Assembly (NCBI RefSeq): GCF_003240585.1
Contig: NZ_PCDP01000051.1
Location: 1-64,000 of the forward strand
Origin: Arminella tubonensis
GTDB lineage: Bacteria; Pseudomonadota; Alphaproteobacteria; Rhizobiales; Rhizobiaceae
Direction: 5' to 3'
DNA: 64,000 nt
Positions within the stretch are counted from its first letter, which is position 1, and each line of letters opens with the position of its first letter. The position numbers and the translations under genes are program-made. Positions 53,778 through 61,643 of the stretch are shown here, in pieces. The notes under the pieces are model-generated. The model was not told the DNA's origin, made no database searches, and was given only the letters and a program-made list of their open reading frames with translations.

Positions 53778-53806
53778 AGATGGGAATGGCCGAGAGCGAG
53801 TTCAAG
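53778..53806 (-). promoter_or_regulatory. RpoH (sigma-32) type promoter of hsp20
   Basis: Minus strand CTTGAA (53806-53801), 15-bp spacer, TCCCATCT (53785-53778), close to the consensus CTTGAA-N13-17-CCCCATNT. Predicted transcript start near 53770. Confidence 0.7.
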
Positions 53807-53889
53807 ACCCTGCTAATTTCGTGTTGAAAACCAGCTGAACGGCGGATGAATGCCCAGTTCGGCATGCGTTCAGGCTTCAGACCGTATCG

Positions 53890-54006
53890 ATAAGGACACC
53901 GGATGGATGACTGTCCGTGACTGAAGTGTATCGTCCCTTCTTCTTCAGTCATTGCTCGGCCGGCCCTGCGGGCTCCTCAAAATCCCCGCACCGCCGGCCC
54001 TTTTTT
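53890..54006 (+). ncRNA. Candidate small RNA with strong intrinsic terminator
   Basis: Three consecutive hairpins on the plus strand: GGACA/TGTCC (53894-53916); TGACTGAAG (53918-53926) with CTTCAGTCA (53943-53951) around a 16-nt pyrimidine-rich loop containing TCCCTTCTT; and a terminator with GGCCGGC and TGCGGG paired to CCCGCA and GCCGGCC (53958-53999), then TTTTTT. No plus-strand gene lies upstream within 750 bp. It is either an independent sRNA or an attenuator leader of the hydrolase gene starting 20 bp later. No good promoter is evident. Confidence 0.45.
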
Positions 54007-54025
54007 CTTTTGATTTCTATCCCTC

Positions 54026-55051
54026 ATGCGCTATCCCGATCTGGAGAAGCATTGCAGCAGCGAGGCAGAAGCCGCCATGGAGCAGATCCTCTTCTCGACG
54101 CCTGATAATCCGGTTCCCGATAACCGGACCGAAGGCTATTTCGAGACCCATGATGGGCACAAGTTGCGCTACGTCGTCTTCCGCTGCAAACAGCCGGTCG
54201 CCAAGGGTACCGTGGTTATCCTCCAGGGGCGAAACGAGTTCATCGAGAAGTATTTCGAGACAGTCCGCGATCTCACCGCAAAGGGGCTGTGGGTCGCGAC
54301 CTTCGACCTGCGCGGACAGGGAGGATCGGCGCGCATGCACAAGGATGCAAGCCGCGGCCACGTCCGCCGCTTTTCCGACTACGAGCGGGATCTGACCAGC
54401 TTTCTCGACCAGATCGTTCTCCCCGACACCCGCCTGCCCTTCTACCTCTTGGGGCATTCGACCGGCGGTCTCATTGCGCTTTCGGCAGCGCCGCGACTTT
54501 CGAGCCGCATCGAGCGCATGGTGTTGTCGGCGCCATTCGTCGGCCTCACCGGCCATGGTGCCTCGCCGCGCATGATCCGCCTGCTGGCGGGCACCGCCTG
54601 CGCTGTCGGCCTCGGCTCCATGCAACTCACCAGGAAATTCAAGGCGCTGCCGTTCGAGCAGAACCCGCTGACATCGGATGAAGCCCGCTATCAGCGCAAC
54701 ACTGACGTCGCCACCGCTTTTCCGCAGCTTTTCCTCGGGCCGCCCACCGCGCGCTGGCTCTCGGAAGCCTTCAAGACGATCAGGCGCGTTTCCGAGCCGG
54801 AGCACCTGTTCTCGATCGCCATTCCGACGATCCTCATCGCGCCGACCCGCGACGGGGTCGTGCCCTATGCCAACCAGGAACGGTTGTCGCGTTATTTCCG
54901 CGCCGCCCAGCTTGTCCCCATTCCAGGTGCCAAGCACGAGCTGTTTCAGGAAAAGGACGTCTATCGCGCCGCAGCCCTTGCCGCCATCCACTCCTTCATT
55001 CCCGGCAGCGACGCGGAAGCGAGCAACGAAGTGGTCAGCGTCGGAATATGA
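54026..55051 (+). CDS. Lysophospholipase-like alpha/beta hydrolase
   Basis: 341 residues (an ATG at 54077 would remove 17). Alpha/beta hydrolase of the PldB/monoacylglycerol-lipase group: VVILQGRNEFIEKYFETVRDL, FDLRGQGGSARM, nucleophile GHSTGG with Ser145, the acid in PTRDGVVP, and the His in PGAKHELFQE. No signal peptide. It starts 20 bp after a strong terminator hairpin, so its expression may involve attenuation. Confidence 0.85.
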   Translation: MRYPDLEKHCSSEAEAAMEQILFSTPDNPVPDNRTEGYFETHDGHKLRYVVFRCKQPVAKGTVVILQGRNEFIEKYFETVRDLTAKGLWVATFDLRGQGGSARMHKDASRGHVRRFSDYERDLTSFLDQIVLPDTRLPFYLLGHSTGGLIALSAAPRLSSRIERMVLSAPFVGLTGHGASPRMIRLLAGTACAVGLGSMQLTRKFKALPFEQNPLTSDEARYQRNTDVATAFPQLFLGPPTARWLSEAFKTIRRVSEPEHLFSIAIPTILIAPTRDGVVPYANQERLSRYFRAAQLVPIPGAKHELFQEKDVYRAAALAAIHSFIPGSDAEASNEVVSVGI

Positions 55052-55069
55052 GGTGGCCAGGCCCAGCGC

Positions 55070-55843
55070 CTAGCGCGACAGGATCGCCAGTGCCTGCTCA
55101 TGCACCGCGCGGCTGCCGGCAGCGATAATCGAACCACCCTGTTCGGGCCGGCCGCCGTCCCAGGTGGTGATGATGCCGCCTGCCTGTTCTATGACGGGAA
55201 TGATGCCGCCGACGTCATAAGGCTTCAGCACATTCTCGACCACGAGGTCGACATGGCCCGCGGCAAGCAGCGCATAGGCATAGCAATCCGTGCCATAGCG
55301 GAAAAGCCGCACCTGATTTTCGATTTCGCGGTATTTCGTCATCTCGTCGCCGACAAACAGGTGTGGCGAAGTGGTGAAGAGAATGGCATTGGCAAGCGTG
55401 CCGCAATCCCGGACCTTCAGCCGTTTTTCTCCGCCTGGCCCTGTGTAGGTCGATGTCTTGCCGTCCGCGAAATAGCGCTCGCCGGTGAACGGCTGGTCGA
55501 TCAGCCCCATCACAGCGCGGCCTTTTGTCTGCAGACCGATGAGGGTCCCCCAGACGGGTACGCCTGAAATGAAGGCGCGCGTACCGTCGATCGGATCGAT
55601 GACCCAGACATGCTCGCGATCGAGACCGACATTGCCGAATTCCTCGCCGAGAATGCCGTGGTCGGGAAACTGTTCTTCGATCAGGGCTCGGATCGCTGCC
55701 TCGGCGGCGCGATCACCCTCGGTCACCGGATCGAACCCGCCGGCTTCCTTGTTGACCACATCCAGACCAGAACGAAAGCGGGGAAGGGTCTCTGCCTTGG
55801 CCGCTTCGGCAAGGCGGAAGAAGAAGGAACGGTCAGGAAGCAT
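55070..55843 (-). CDS. hisN: Inositol-monophosphatase family phosphatase (HisN/SuhB type)
   Basis: 257 residues from the ATG at 55843; a TTG five codons earlier is possible. Metal site motifs GEEFG (Glu), WVIDPIDGTRAF (Asp, Asp) and LKPYDVGGIIPVIEQAGG. In rhizobia this type is annotated as histidinol-phosphatase, but inositol phosphatase activity is also plausible. It is divergent from the mmgR-like sRNA, a linkage that gave that RNA its early name suhB. Confidence 0.85.
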   Translation of the reverse strand: MLPDRSFFFRLAEAAKAETLPRFRSGLDVVNKEAGGFDPVTEGDRAAEAAIRALIEEQFPDHGILGEEFGNVGLDREHVWVIDPIDGTRAFISGVPVWGTLIGLQTKGRAVMGLIDQPFTGERYFADGKTSTYTGPGGEKRLKVRDCGTLANAILFTTSPHLFVGDEMTKYREIENQVRLFRYGTDCYAYALLAAGHVDLVVENVLKPYDVGGIIPVIEQAGGIITTWDGGRPEQGGSIIAAGSRAVHEQALAILSR

Positions 55844-55926
55844 GGTCAATCCGATCAATGGCTGGACGGCGATGTCTTAGCTCAAAACCCAACGAATGCA
55901 AATGGATGAGGCAAAAATGCGCCAAA

Positions 55927-55943
55927 TGCACAATAATTGTGCA
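55927..55943. promoter_or_regulatory. NtrC-like binding site upstream of mmgR
   Basis: TGCACA-ATAAT-TGTGCA, a perfect dyad matching the NtrC form TGCACY-N5-RGTGCA apart from one symmetric base. Centre lies about 58 bp before the predicted sRNA start. A further TTGTGCA half-site overlaps the promoter spacer. Confidence 0.6.
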
Positions 55944-55957
55944 GCACAATAATATGC

Positions 55958-55986
55958 TTGACATTTGTGCAGCGCAATATTAGATT
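55958..55986 (+). promoter_or_regulatory. Sigma-70 promoter of the mmgR-like sRNA
   Basis: TTGACA (55958-55963), 17-bp spacer, TAGATT (55981-55986); start predicted near 55993. Confidence 0.75.
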
Positions 55987-55992
55987 CGGCAT

Positions 55993-56069
55993 ACAGTCTT
56001 TGACTGTAAATACCCTCCTTGGGTGTTTCCTCCCTAGACTTAACCGCGCCAAAAGCGCGGTTCTTTTTT
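55993..56069 (+). ncRNA. mmgR: mmgR (alpha-r8 / suhB-type) small RNA
   Basis: About 77 nt. After an ACAGTCTTTGACTGT hairpin comes a segment with two CCTCC motifs (CCCTCCTTGGGTGTTTCCTCCC), then ACTTAACCGCGC-CAAAA-GCGCGGTT and a T-run as terminator. This order and wording match the rhizobial sRNA known as suhB or mmgR, which in Sinorhizobium meliloti limits polyhydroxybutyrate accumulation and responds to nitrogen status. The CCUCC motifs can mask Shine-Dalgarno sequences of targets. Confidence 0.85.
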
Positions 56070-56099
56070 GGAGTGACCTCTCGGAGGCATTACGCTGGC

Positions 56100-56999
56100 C
56101 TATTCGGCCGCAAGCGCCGTATCGCCGGCGAATTTCTCGACATAATCTGCCATCTGCCGCATGAAGGCGGTAATGGCCCCGGCAACGACGTCGAAATCGG
56201 GGCGCTTCTGCAGCGTCGCTTCATCGATGTAGAGCGAACGGTTGACCTCGATCTGCAGCGCATGCAGTCCGCGCGCAGGCCGACCGTAATGCTCGGTGAT
56301 GAAGCCGCCGGCATAGGGCTTGTTGCGCACTGCCGTGAAACCCATCTCCTCGAGAATATGCATGGCAAAGCGCGAAAGGTCGGTCGACGCGCTGGTTCCG
56401 TAACGATCGCCGATGATGAAATCCGGCCGGATATTGCTGCCGCTCACGCGAATATTGCCTGGCATCGAATGACAGTCGATCAGCACCCCGAACCCGAATT
56501 TCACGTGAGTGCGGGCGATCAGACCCCGCAGCGCCGCATGATAGGGTTTGTAAATCTCGTCGATCCGCTTCAGCGCGTCCTCGACCGGGACCCTGCGCGC
56601 ATAGATTTCCATATTCTCGGCGACGATGCGCGGGATGGTTCCCAAGCCGCCGGCGACGCGAATCGAATTGATGTTGGCATAGGCCGGAAGAGCGCCATCA
56701 AACATGCGTGGATCGAGCTCGTAGGGCTCGCGATTGACGTCGATATAGGCGCGGGGGAAATTGGCGAAAAGAAGCGGCGCGCCAAGATCGGCCGCCGCCG
56801 AAAAAAGCTCATCGACATAGTGGTCCTCGGAGCGCCGGATAGCCGCCCCTTCGAGCCTGGATTGAGCAATGAAATCAGGCGGATAAACACGACCGCTATG
56901 AGGTGAGCTGTAGACGAATGGGATGGTCTGCGAAAGGGGCTCCAGTATCTCGAATATCTCGAAGGTGCGCATTTCCCCAGGCATCTCAGTCTTTACCAT
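56100..56999 (-). CDS. N-formylglutamate amidohydrolase family protein
   Basis: 299 residues. Family motifs: VYSSPHSGRVYPPDFIA, IRRSEDHYVDELF, FPRAYIDVNREPYELDPRMF, GVLIDCHSMPG with metal-binding His, and GLHALQIEVNRSLYIDE. This is the closer HutG-type member of the two in the window. The substrate may be N-formylglutamate or related formylated amino acids. No hut operon is adjacent. Confidence 0.88.
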   Translation of the reverse strand: MVKTEMPGEMRTFEIFEILEPLSQTIPFVYSSPHSGRVYPPDFIAQSRLEGAAIRRSEDHYVDELFSAAADLGAPLLFANFPRAYIDVNREPYELDPRMFDGALPAYANINSIRVAGGLGTIPRIVAENMEIYARRVPVEDALKRIDEIYKPYHAALRGLIARTHVKFGFGVLIDCHSMPGNIRVSGSNIRPDFIIGDRYGTSASTDLSRFAMHILEEMGFTAVRNKPYAGGFITEHYGRPARGLHALQIEVNRSLYIDEATLQKRPDFDVVAGAITAFMRQMADYVEKFAGDTALAAE

Positions 57000-57170
57000 G
57001 TCAACAACTTATCGCAGTTGCCATGTTGCCAGTTGCTCGCCCGCAAGTCCATACTGCGCATCTACTGAAATGCGGGCCGTTGACACCAACATTCATCGCT
57101 TGTTTACGGGCAACGCCTAACGTGAACGGCTAAAGAGCCGCGAGAGAAAACTTTGATTGACGGTCCGGTT

Positions 57171-57533
57171 ATGACTCAGAAAATTCTACTTGCCGAAGAT
57201 GACAACGACATGCGTCGCTTCCTGGTAAAGGCCCTCGAAAAAGCTGGCTACAAGGTTTCATCCTTCGACAACGGAGCGAGCGCCTACGACCGGCTGCGCG
57301 AGGAACCGTTCTCGCTGTTGCTGACGGACATCGTCATGCCCGAAATGGACGGCATCGAGCTGGCGCGCCGCGCCACCGAGCTCGACCCCGATCTGAAGGT
57401 CATGTTCATCACCGGTTTTGCCGCCGTCGCGCTCAATCCCGATTCGAAAGCGCCGAAGGATGCCAAGGTCCTGTCCAAGCCTTTCCACCTTCGCGAACTG
57501 GTCGACGAGGTCAACAAGCTCCTTGCCGCATAA
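57171..57533 (+). CDS. cpdR: CpdR-type single-domain response regulator
   Basis: 120 residues from the ATG at 57171 (a TTG at 57153 is possible). A lone receiver domain: ILLAEDDNDMRRFLVKALEKAGYKV, phospho-acceptor Asp53 in LLLTDIVMPEMDG, and VLSKPFHLRELV. This fits CpdR, which in its unphosphorylated form directs ClpXP to cell-cycle proteins such as those controlling CtrA in alphaproteobacteria. Located just before tRNA-Val. Confidence 0.85.
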   Translation: MTQKILLAEDDNDMRRFLVKALEKAGYKVSSFDNGASAYDRLREEPFSLLLTDIVMPEMDGIELARRATELDPDLKVMFITGFAAVALNPDSKAPKDAKVLSKPFHLRELVDEVNKLLAA

Positions 57534-57616
57534 GGGCTGCAAGCGGCGCTTTCACAAAACCGAAATTAGCCTATTGACGGCGTAAAGGTTTTTTGATCTA
57601 TGCGCCGCCATCGGAT

Positions 57617-57691
<75 letters not shown>

Positions 57692-57699
57692 TCCTTTTC

Positions 57700-57731
57700 A
57701 AGGGCTTAGCGAGAAATCGGTGAGCCCTTTC
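57700..57731 (+). terminator. Terminator-like hairpin after tRNA-Val
   Basis: AAGGGCT (57700-57706) and AGCCCTT (57723-57729) followed by T. Confidence 0.45.
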
Positions 57732-57863
57732 TGATTCCGGCCACATCGGCAGCGATCGAGCGCCTTCTGCCAGCTGGAACTTCCGGGTCCCGTTGCGCGT
57801 TGCCTGACCAGCAATCGCCGACATGTCCGCGCTGGGTCGGAGCTGCTCCCGGAGAAAACGTCG

Positions 57864-58106
57864 ATGCCCGGACATCGCAAGCTGATCGTGGTTGAAGCGT
57901 TCGACCGGAACGAGAAAGGCGAACTCATTTCCGCCTCCGAACCGCGACGGATGCAGAGCGAGGCGGCGGCCATCTATCAGGCCCAGACACTTATCAATGA
58001 TCACGACGGCGTCGTCGCATGGAGCCGTGAGGGACAACCCGGCATCGGCGAGGAGGGCCCGACGATCATCCTCTTCCAGTGTGGCGATATCCCTGAATTC
58101 GAATGA
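57864..58106 (+). CDS. Small hypothetical protein
   Basis: 80 residues, GGAG 9 nt before the ATG. Composition suggests a compact alpha/beta fold: HRKLIVVEAFDRNEKGELI, AAAIYQAQTLINDHDGVVAWSRE, GPTIILFQCGDIPEFE. No family recognised. The next small gene begins 10 bp later. Confidence 0.65.
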   Translation: MPGHRKLIVVEAFDRNEKGELISASEPRRMQSEAAAIYQAQTLINDHDGVVAWSREGQPGIGEEGPTIILFQCGDIPEFE

Positions 58107-58115
58107 GAGAGAATA

Positions 58116-58331
58116 GTGAAGACATTCCCGGACGACATTGAAACGGCGCTCGCAGCGTTCATCGGCACGGCGCAGGTTGACCGCGACGAAGCGATTCGTC
58201 GTATCGTCGGCGACTGGCTGAGCGGTCACGGTTATCTCAGGGGGTCCGTATCGTCCGACGAAGGCGATATATCGGAGACGGTGCAATATCCCGAATTCAT
58301 GGACGACGCCTCAGGTGGCGCCGGCGGCTAG
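58116..58331 (+). CDS. Small hypothetical protein (GTG start)
   Basis: 71 residues. GTG start with GAGAGA upstream. A helix such as DRDEAIRRIVGDWLSGHGYL recalls short rhizobial regulators of ribbon-helix-helix type, but no strand is clear. It follows the previous small gene by 9 bp, so the two are probably one transcript. Confidence 0.6.
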   Translation: MKTFPDDIETALAAFIGTAQVDRDEAIRRIVGDWLSGHGYLRGSVSSDEGDISETVQYPEFMDDASGGAGG

Positions 58332-58465
58332 GCAGCTTTCCAGTGCCTTTCGCCTATCCGAGGCAGACCTCTCCGTCCCGGCGAAGGACTGATGATCAGC
58401 GCAAGCACACTTGACACTTCGAAACGGGCTGTCACGCTACGGTAACAATCGTACGGGAGGACGAG

Positions 58466-58696
58466 ATGACCATTGCCAAGAGACAGTTCTACAAGAACAA
58501 GAAGCCCCAGGGCGACGAGTACTGGTTTTATCTCGCCAAGGACACCGAGACCGGCGAAGTGTTCGTTATTCGCGAATTCGACTATCTGGTCGACGGCGGC
58601 AGCGAAAAGAAGATGACACTTTACGAGTTCCTGGCCGGCGGCGGCAACCGGCAGAATGCCCTGCTTGAACTGATTGGCACGCTCGTTCCCGATTGA
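58466..58696 (+). CDS. Small hypothetical protein
   Basis: 76 residues with a strong GGGAGG before the ATG. Aromatic/charged sequence: FYKNKKPQGDEYWFYLAKDTETGEVFVIREFDYL, ending LLELIGTLVPD. It fits a small beta-rich protein. No family recognised; I recall similar ORFs in rhizobial genomes. Confidence 0.65.
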   Translation: MTIAKRQFYKNKKPQGDEYWFYLAKDTETGEVFVIREFDYLVDGGSEKKMTLYEFLAGGGNRQNALLELIGTLVPD

Positions 58697-58900
58697 GCGC
58701 TGGCGGAGCCCACGGCGTTTAAACGCTAGCGCTCCGCAAATCCGCCAAACTTGACGGAAATATGCGTCTTGCAACGCGCCGACCTGAGGCGGAGTTTCGC
58801 CGTGGGTAGGAAATCCCGGTCGACGCTCGCTTTCGGCCGGCAAAGATTGACGGCAGGTTGTTCATCGACGACCTTGCCGCAGAAAATTAGGAGCCAGCCC

Positions 58901-59371
58901 ATGCGATTCGCAACCTTCACCCTTGGAATAAGCTTTGCCATCCTTGCATCGAGCGCAATGGCGCAGAATTTTCCAGGTGCGCCCGGCATTGCCGTCCTGA
59001 ATGGAAAATGCGCGAAGCTGGTCGTCGGCAAGCTTGACGACTCGAAGAACTGCAAGGGCCAACTGGCAAGCGTGACGACGGCCGAGGGAGCCGTTACCTT
59101 TATTTTCTCTGCCAATGGAAAAATGCTTGGTTTCGAAGGTGACGGAACCGCAATCAAGCCTGCCTCGAACGGAAACGCCCGCATGCCGATCGCCATCGTC
59201 TCCTCCGGTGTCGGAGCCAAGATGACTGGCCAAGTCAAAGCTGCCGGCTTCTGCACATTCGGCAACCCCTACGCCGGCAAGCCGACCGTCGTCGAATGCA
59301 CCGCCGAGACCAAGGGCTCGTCATTCACCGGTAGCTTCCGCACCAACGGCAAACCTCCTCAGCCGAAATAA
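58901..59371 (+). CDS. Exported protein of unknown function
   Basis: 156 residues from an ATG with AGGAG upstream. Signal peptide MRFATFTLGISFAILASSAMA-Q. The mature part has four to five Cys (GKCAKL, NCKGQL, FCTFGN, ECTAET) that could form disulfides and a beta-rich pattern. No family recognised. The upstream in-frame extension to 58751 is not expected to be translated. Confidence 0.75.
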   Translation: MRFATFTLGISFAILASSAMAQNFPGAPGIAVLNGKCAKLVVGKLDDSKNCKGQLASVTTAEGAVTFIFSANGKMLGFEGDGTAIKPASNGNARMPIAIVSSGVGAKMTGQVKAAGFCTFGNPYAGKPTVVECTAETKGSSFTGSFRTNGKPPQPK

Positions 59372-59563
59372 TCGGGCGATCTCCAGTCGGCCCGTGGAAA
59401 CATCGTGCATGTTCCAGGCTTGCTGTTACTGTGGTGCAAACATTGCGCCCGGCTCACATGTTTGCGGAGACTTCTGCTGCAGAAAGCCGGGGCGTGGTGG
59501 ACGGTCCCCAGATGATCGCTGCGCCCGGTCATCCCTGAGCCAACGGCGCCAAGGAACGACTGG

Positions 59564-60418
59564 ATGCTCATTCGCTATGGCTACGACATAACAGTTACAT
59601 GCACGCAGCCAACGCCGATGGTATGTCTCCTCGAAATCCGCAACGACCGCGATGCGGATATTCGCTCCCCCGAGCAGGTGGTGACAAACCCCACCGTCCC
59701 GACCACAACCTACAGCGATCTATTCGGAAATACCTGCCGCCGCTTCGTAGCGCCGTCAGGCGATTTCTCGATCTGGGGAGACGGCACCGTCGAAGACAGC
59801 GGCCTTGTCGATCCGATCGACTGGAGCGCCGGAGAGATAGCCATCGCCGAGCTGCCGGACGAGTGCCTCGTCTATTTGCTGGGAAGTCGCTACTGCGAAA
59901 CCGACAGGCTGAGCCAGATTGCCTGGGACATGTTCGGTGAACTTGATCCCGGCTGGAACCGCGTCCAGGCGATCTGCAACTTCGTCAATCAACACATCAC
60001 CTTCGGCTACCACAACGCCCGCTCGACACGCACCGCCTTCGAGGCCTATCAGGAGCGCATCGGCGTCTGCCGCGACTATGCGCACCTTGCAATAGCGCTG
60101 ATCCGCTGCATGAACATTCCAGCGCGCTATATCAACGGCTATCTCGGCGACATCGGCGTCCCGATTCTCGACCCGATGGATTTCAGCGCCTGGATCGAAG
60201 TCTATATCGGAGGGCGCTGGATGACTTTCGATCCGCGCAACAACATTCCGCGCATCGGTCGCATCGTCGTTGCCCGCGGTCGCGATGCAGCCGACGTTCC
60301 ACTCATCCATTCATTCGGTCCGCACGTGCTGAAATCGTTCAGGGTCTGGACCTACGACGTCACTGATATGCCAAGTCCCGCATCATTTCCCGACGAGCGG
60401 CCGATCGCCCCACAGTGA
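59564..60418 (+). CDS. Transglutaminase-like protein with Ser in the His position
   Basis: 284 residues. N-terminal beta domain (residues 1-130), then the transglutaminase-like core: GVCRDYAHLAIALIRCMNIPARYINGYL with Cys169, and MDFSAWIEVYIGGRWMTFDPRN with Asp223. The residue usually His before AWxE is Ser208. The rest is typical of the bacterial group that often sits with alpha-E or circularly permuted ATP-grasp genes, which are absent here. Enzymatic activity is uncertain. Confidence 0.85.
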   Translation: MLIRYGYDITVTCTQPTPMVCLLEIRNDRDADIRSPEQVVTNPTVPTTTYSDLFGNTCRRFVAPSGDFSIWGDGTVEDSGLVDPIDWSAGEIAIAELPDECLVYLLGSRYCETDRLSQIAWDMFGELDPGWNRVQAICNFVNQHITFGYHNARSTRTAFEAYQERIGVCRDYAHLAIALIRCMNIPARYINGYLGDIGVPILDPMDFSAWIEVYIGGRWMTFDPRNNIPRIGRIVVARGRDAADVPLIHSFGPHVLKSFRVWTYDVTDMPSPASFPDERPIAPQ

Positions 60419-60447
60419 GTAGAGCCAGCGCGCGAGATATGACGCGA

Positions 60448-60696
60448 TCAACAATTGTCGCCGTCGAGCACGTAAACCATACCGATGATACTGCCATCAC
60501 GCTCGTGAACGAGCGTCGGCATATAGGCAGGGCCGCAATCAGGCACTGACGTGTCGATCGAGCCCGTAATATCTGCCTGCGCCATCTGCTGCGGCGCATA
60601 GTTGATGTGGCCTTCCAGCGCCGCCATCACGGGAACCGCTGCAGCGCATAAGAGCACGGCAGCTGCCAAACCTCTCATTACCATTCGCTTGGGCAT
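60448..60696 (-). CDS. Small exported hypothetical protein
   Basis: 82 residues from the ATG at 60696 with GGAGG upstream. Signal peptide MRGLAAAVLLCAAAVPVMA. The mature 50 or so residues contain two Cys (PDCGPAYMPT; final DGDNC) and end VYVLDGDNC. No family recognised. Confidence 0.65.
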   Translation of the reverse strand: MPKRMVMRGLAAAVLLCAAAVPVMAALEGHINYAPQQMAQADITGSIDTSVPDCGPAYMPTLVHERDGSIIGMVYVLDGDNC

Positions 60697-61070
60697 GTTC
60701 ACCTCCAGCAGTAAAAACCGCTGCTCATTAATGTATTGGGCGCCTGTTGGTTCCATCCATCAAGTAGTGAATCTGAGATTTATCGAAGTAGCCCTTGGCT
60801 TCGCATAGACGTTTGTTGCAATTGAACTAAACGCCTATCAGCCATAAGGATTAGTTCGCCACCATATCGATCAGAGTAGACTCAACGACCGAAACTATAC
60901 TTTGAATATTATCGAGATATCGGCAGATGAGACTCGGCACGTCAGCCGGTGTTTTTCACTGGATACGTGGAGATATTTCATCGCTGGAGGGTATATCCGT
61001 CCACGGCTTGACGAAGTGCTGAGAAATGCTACCCCGCAGTCGCGACTTCGATCATTGCGAGGAGATATCA
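60697..61070. other. Intergenic region, no recognised gene
   Basis: More AT-rich than its surroundings. A plus-strand open frame from 60902 lacks an ATG and a ribosome-binding site and is not supported. Nothing else recognised. Confidence 0.45.
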
Positions 61071-61382
61071 ATGCCAATACTTGTCTATATCGCCCATTTC
61101 TTCGGCGGCGTTTTCCTTGCCAACGGCATTCCGCATTTCGTCAGCGGAGTGTCCGGAAAGCCATTCCGCACACCTTTCGTCCGGGCGCACGGCGGCAACG
61201 TCAGCTCGCCTGCCTTGAATGTGGTCTGGGGCTGGCTGAACCTGCTCGTCGCCTATCTGCTCTTTATCGATGTCGGGCCGTTTTTTCTTGGCTCCCTGCC
61301 TGACACCATCGCCAGCGCCGCGGGCGTTTTGCTGACGGGTCTGTTGCTGGCAAAGCTATTTTCTGGCGAGCGCCTGATCTGA
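61071..61382 (+). CDS. Small integral membrane protein
   Basis: 103 residues from an ATG with GCGAGGAG upstream. Three hydrophobic segments: ILVYIAHFFGGVFLANGIPHF, VVWGWLNLLVAYLLFI and IASAAGVLLTGLLLAKLF. Unrecognised family; the motif HFFGGVFLANGIPHFVSG is distinctive and may be conserved. Confidence 0.72.
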   Translation: MPILVYIAHFFGGVFLANGIPHFVSGVSGKPFRTPFVRAHGGNVSSPALNVVWGWLNLLVAYLLFIDVGPFFLGSLPDTIASAAGVLLTGLLLAKLFSGERLI

Positions 61383-61397
61383 GCCTTGAAGCCGGCG

Positions 61398-61643
61398 CTA
61401 GCGAGAGGTGCGCCGGGCTTTCGCCTTGGCGTCAGCATCGGCAGGCGCCTCGTGGGATAGATCGGCGCCGCTCACATGCGCAGGCACGTGAATGTCATCA
61501 TAGACGGTGGGCGGCAGGGTCAGCTCGACATTATGCGGCGGCATGACTTGAATTGGCCTTGCCGAATTAGGGCGAGCCCGGAATTGCTTGCCGGCAGGCG
61601 TGGCTGGTTTCTTCTCGACTTGTCTGCTTGGAGGTGGCGTCAT
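61398..61643 (-). CDS. Small basic/Pro-rich hypothetical protein
   Basis: 81 residues; AGGAG lies 7 nt before the ATG. Pro-, Ala- and Lys-rich, probably disordered, with one hydrophobic stretch (VELTLPPTVYDDIHVP). Its start codon shares the palindrome CATG with a start on the opposite strand. Confidence 0.55.
   Translation of the reverse strand: MTPPPSRQVEKKPATPAGKQFRARPNSARPIQVMPPHNVELTLPPTVYDDIHVPAHVSGADLSHEAPADADAKAKARRTSR

Noticed and set aside
60902..61303. 133-codon frame overlapping the small membrane protein gene
   Set aside because: No ATG or ribosome-binding site; the second half overlaps the better-supported gene in another frame.
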